Assembly (NCBI GenBank): GCA_001791645.1
Contig: MGFA01000014.1
Coordinates: 1-41,367 of the forward strand
Source: Candidatus Uhrbacteria bacterium RIFOXYB12_FULL_58_10
GTDB lineage: Bacteria; Patescibacteriota; Patescibacteriia; UBA9934; GWF2-40-263
Length of the DNA stretch: 41,367 nucleotides
Direction of reading: 5' to 3'
A program made the translations under genes and the position numbers. The notes beneath the pieces are model-generated. The model did no database searches, was not told where the DNA came from, and saw nothing but the letters and a program-made list of their open reading frames with translations. Shown here piece after piece: positions 41,252 to 41,367 of the stretch (its first letter is position 1; each line of letters begins with the position of its first letter).

Positions 41252-41367
41252 TTACACCTCGATGATCACCGGCACTACCATCGGGCGGCGCTCGGTCTTC
41301 GCGAAGAGGAAGTTGCCCACCTCATCGCGAATTTTGTCGCGGAGTTCGCCCGGGTCCGCGCTGTCGG
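41252..41367 (-). CDS. rnj: Ribonuclease J, C-terminal end (partial)
   Basis: The last 37 residues, running off the window: acidic/helical DPGELRDKIRDEVGNFLF, then the classic ending RRPMVVPVIIEV. Ribonuclease J is a metallo-beta-lactamase-fold 5'-exonuclease/endonuclease in RNA maturation and decay. Most of the gene, including the catalytic domain, lies upstream outside the window. The remnant of hicB begins within its 3' flank. Confidence 0.8.
   Translation of the reverse strand, partial: DSADPGELRDKIRDEVGNFLFAKTERRPMVVPVIIEV

Overview
The window looks like part of the chromosome of a Patescibacteria/CPR bacterium, one of the GC-rich lineages (perhaps Uhrbacteria- or Magasanikbacteria-like; this is inference). 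The reasons are the repertoire: a DUF4012 protein in an operon with GT4 glycosyltransferases, a FemAB-type enzyme, TrmB-like regulators with large PLD-like effector domains, a DUF4153/4173-type membrane protein, several long soluble proteins I cannot place, and few biosynthetic genes. Housekeeping anchors are the 3' parts of CCA tRNA nucleotidyltransferase and ribonuclease J at the two edges, ruvA, trpS, tRNA-Arg(CCG) and the RNase P RNA.

Layout. 1-4.0 kb: CCA nucleotidyltransferase, a DHH-like protein, a membrane-anchored protein, and a convergent PP2C phosphatase. 4.0-6.9 kb: a 908-aa secreted MopE-type Cys/Asp repeat protein of very different composition, with its own promoter, structured leader and terminator, probably acquired from a Myxococcota-like donor. 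7-10.5 kb: an MFS transporter; a TrmB-family protein with four effector repeats whose DNA-binding domain is broken by an amber codon; and a short beta-rich ORF starting exactly where TrmB homology ends. 10.6-16.8 kb: uridine-kinase-like gene, HD protein, ruvA, FemAB and a 915-aa unknown. 16.9-27.2 kb: tRNA-Arg, then a cell-surface block (DUF11-like protein, DUF4012 protein, three GT4 glycosyltransferases, a polyprenyl-phosphate sugar transferase). 27.2-30.4 kb: rnpB, a DUF4153-like protein and an odd CDF transporter. 30.5-35.8 kb: a compact accessory cassette of VWA protein, Ser/Thr kinase and CoaD-CoaE fusion in one operon with 4-nt overlaps, a divergent intact TrmB regulator, and a CinA-like/NMNAT-like fusion. 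35.8-41.4 kb: trpS, a methyltransferase-like protein, a tiny overlapping gene, two more unknown proteins, a decaying HicBA remnant and the end of ribonuclease J.

Two themes stand out. First, promoters can be read directly, and many have the -10 box only 6-10 nt before the start codon, so the first genes of many operons are probably translated from leaderless mRNAs; a minority have a leader with a Shine-Dalgarno sequence. Second, the 30.5-35.8 kb cassette couples phospho-signalling (kinase, VWA) with two unusual nucleotidyltransferase fusions in CoA and NAD chemistry around a TrmB regulator. This is the best candidate here for an undescribed system.
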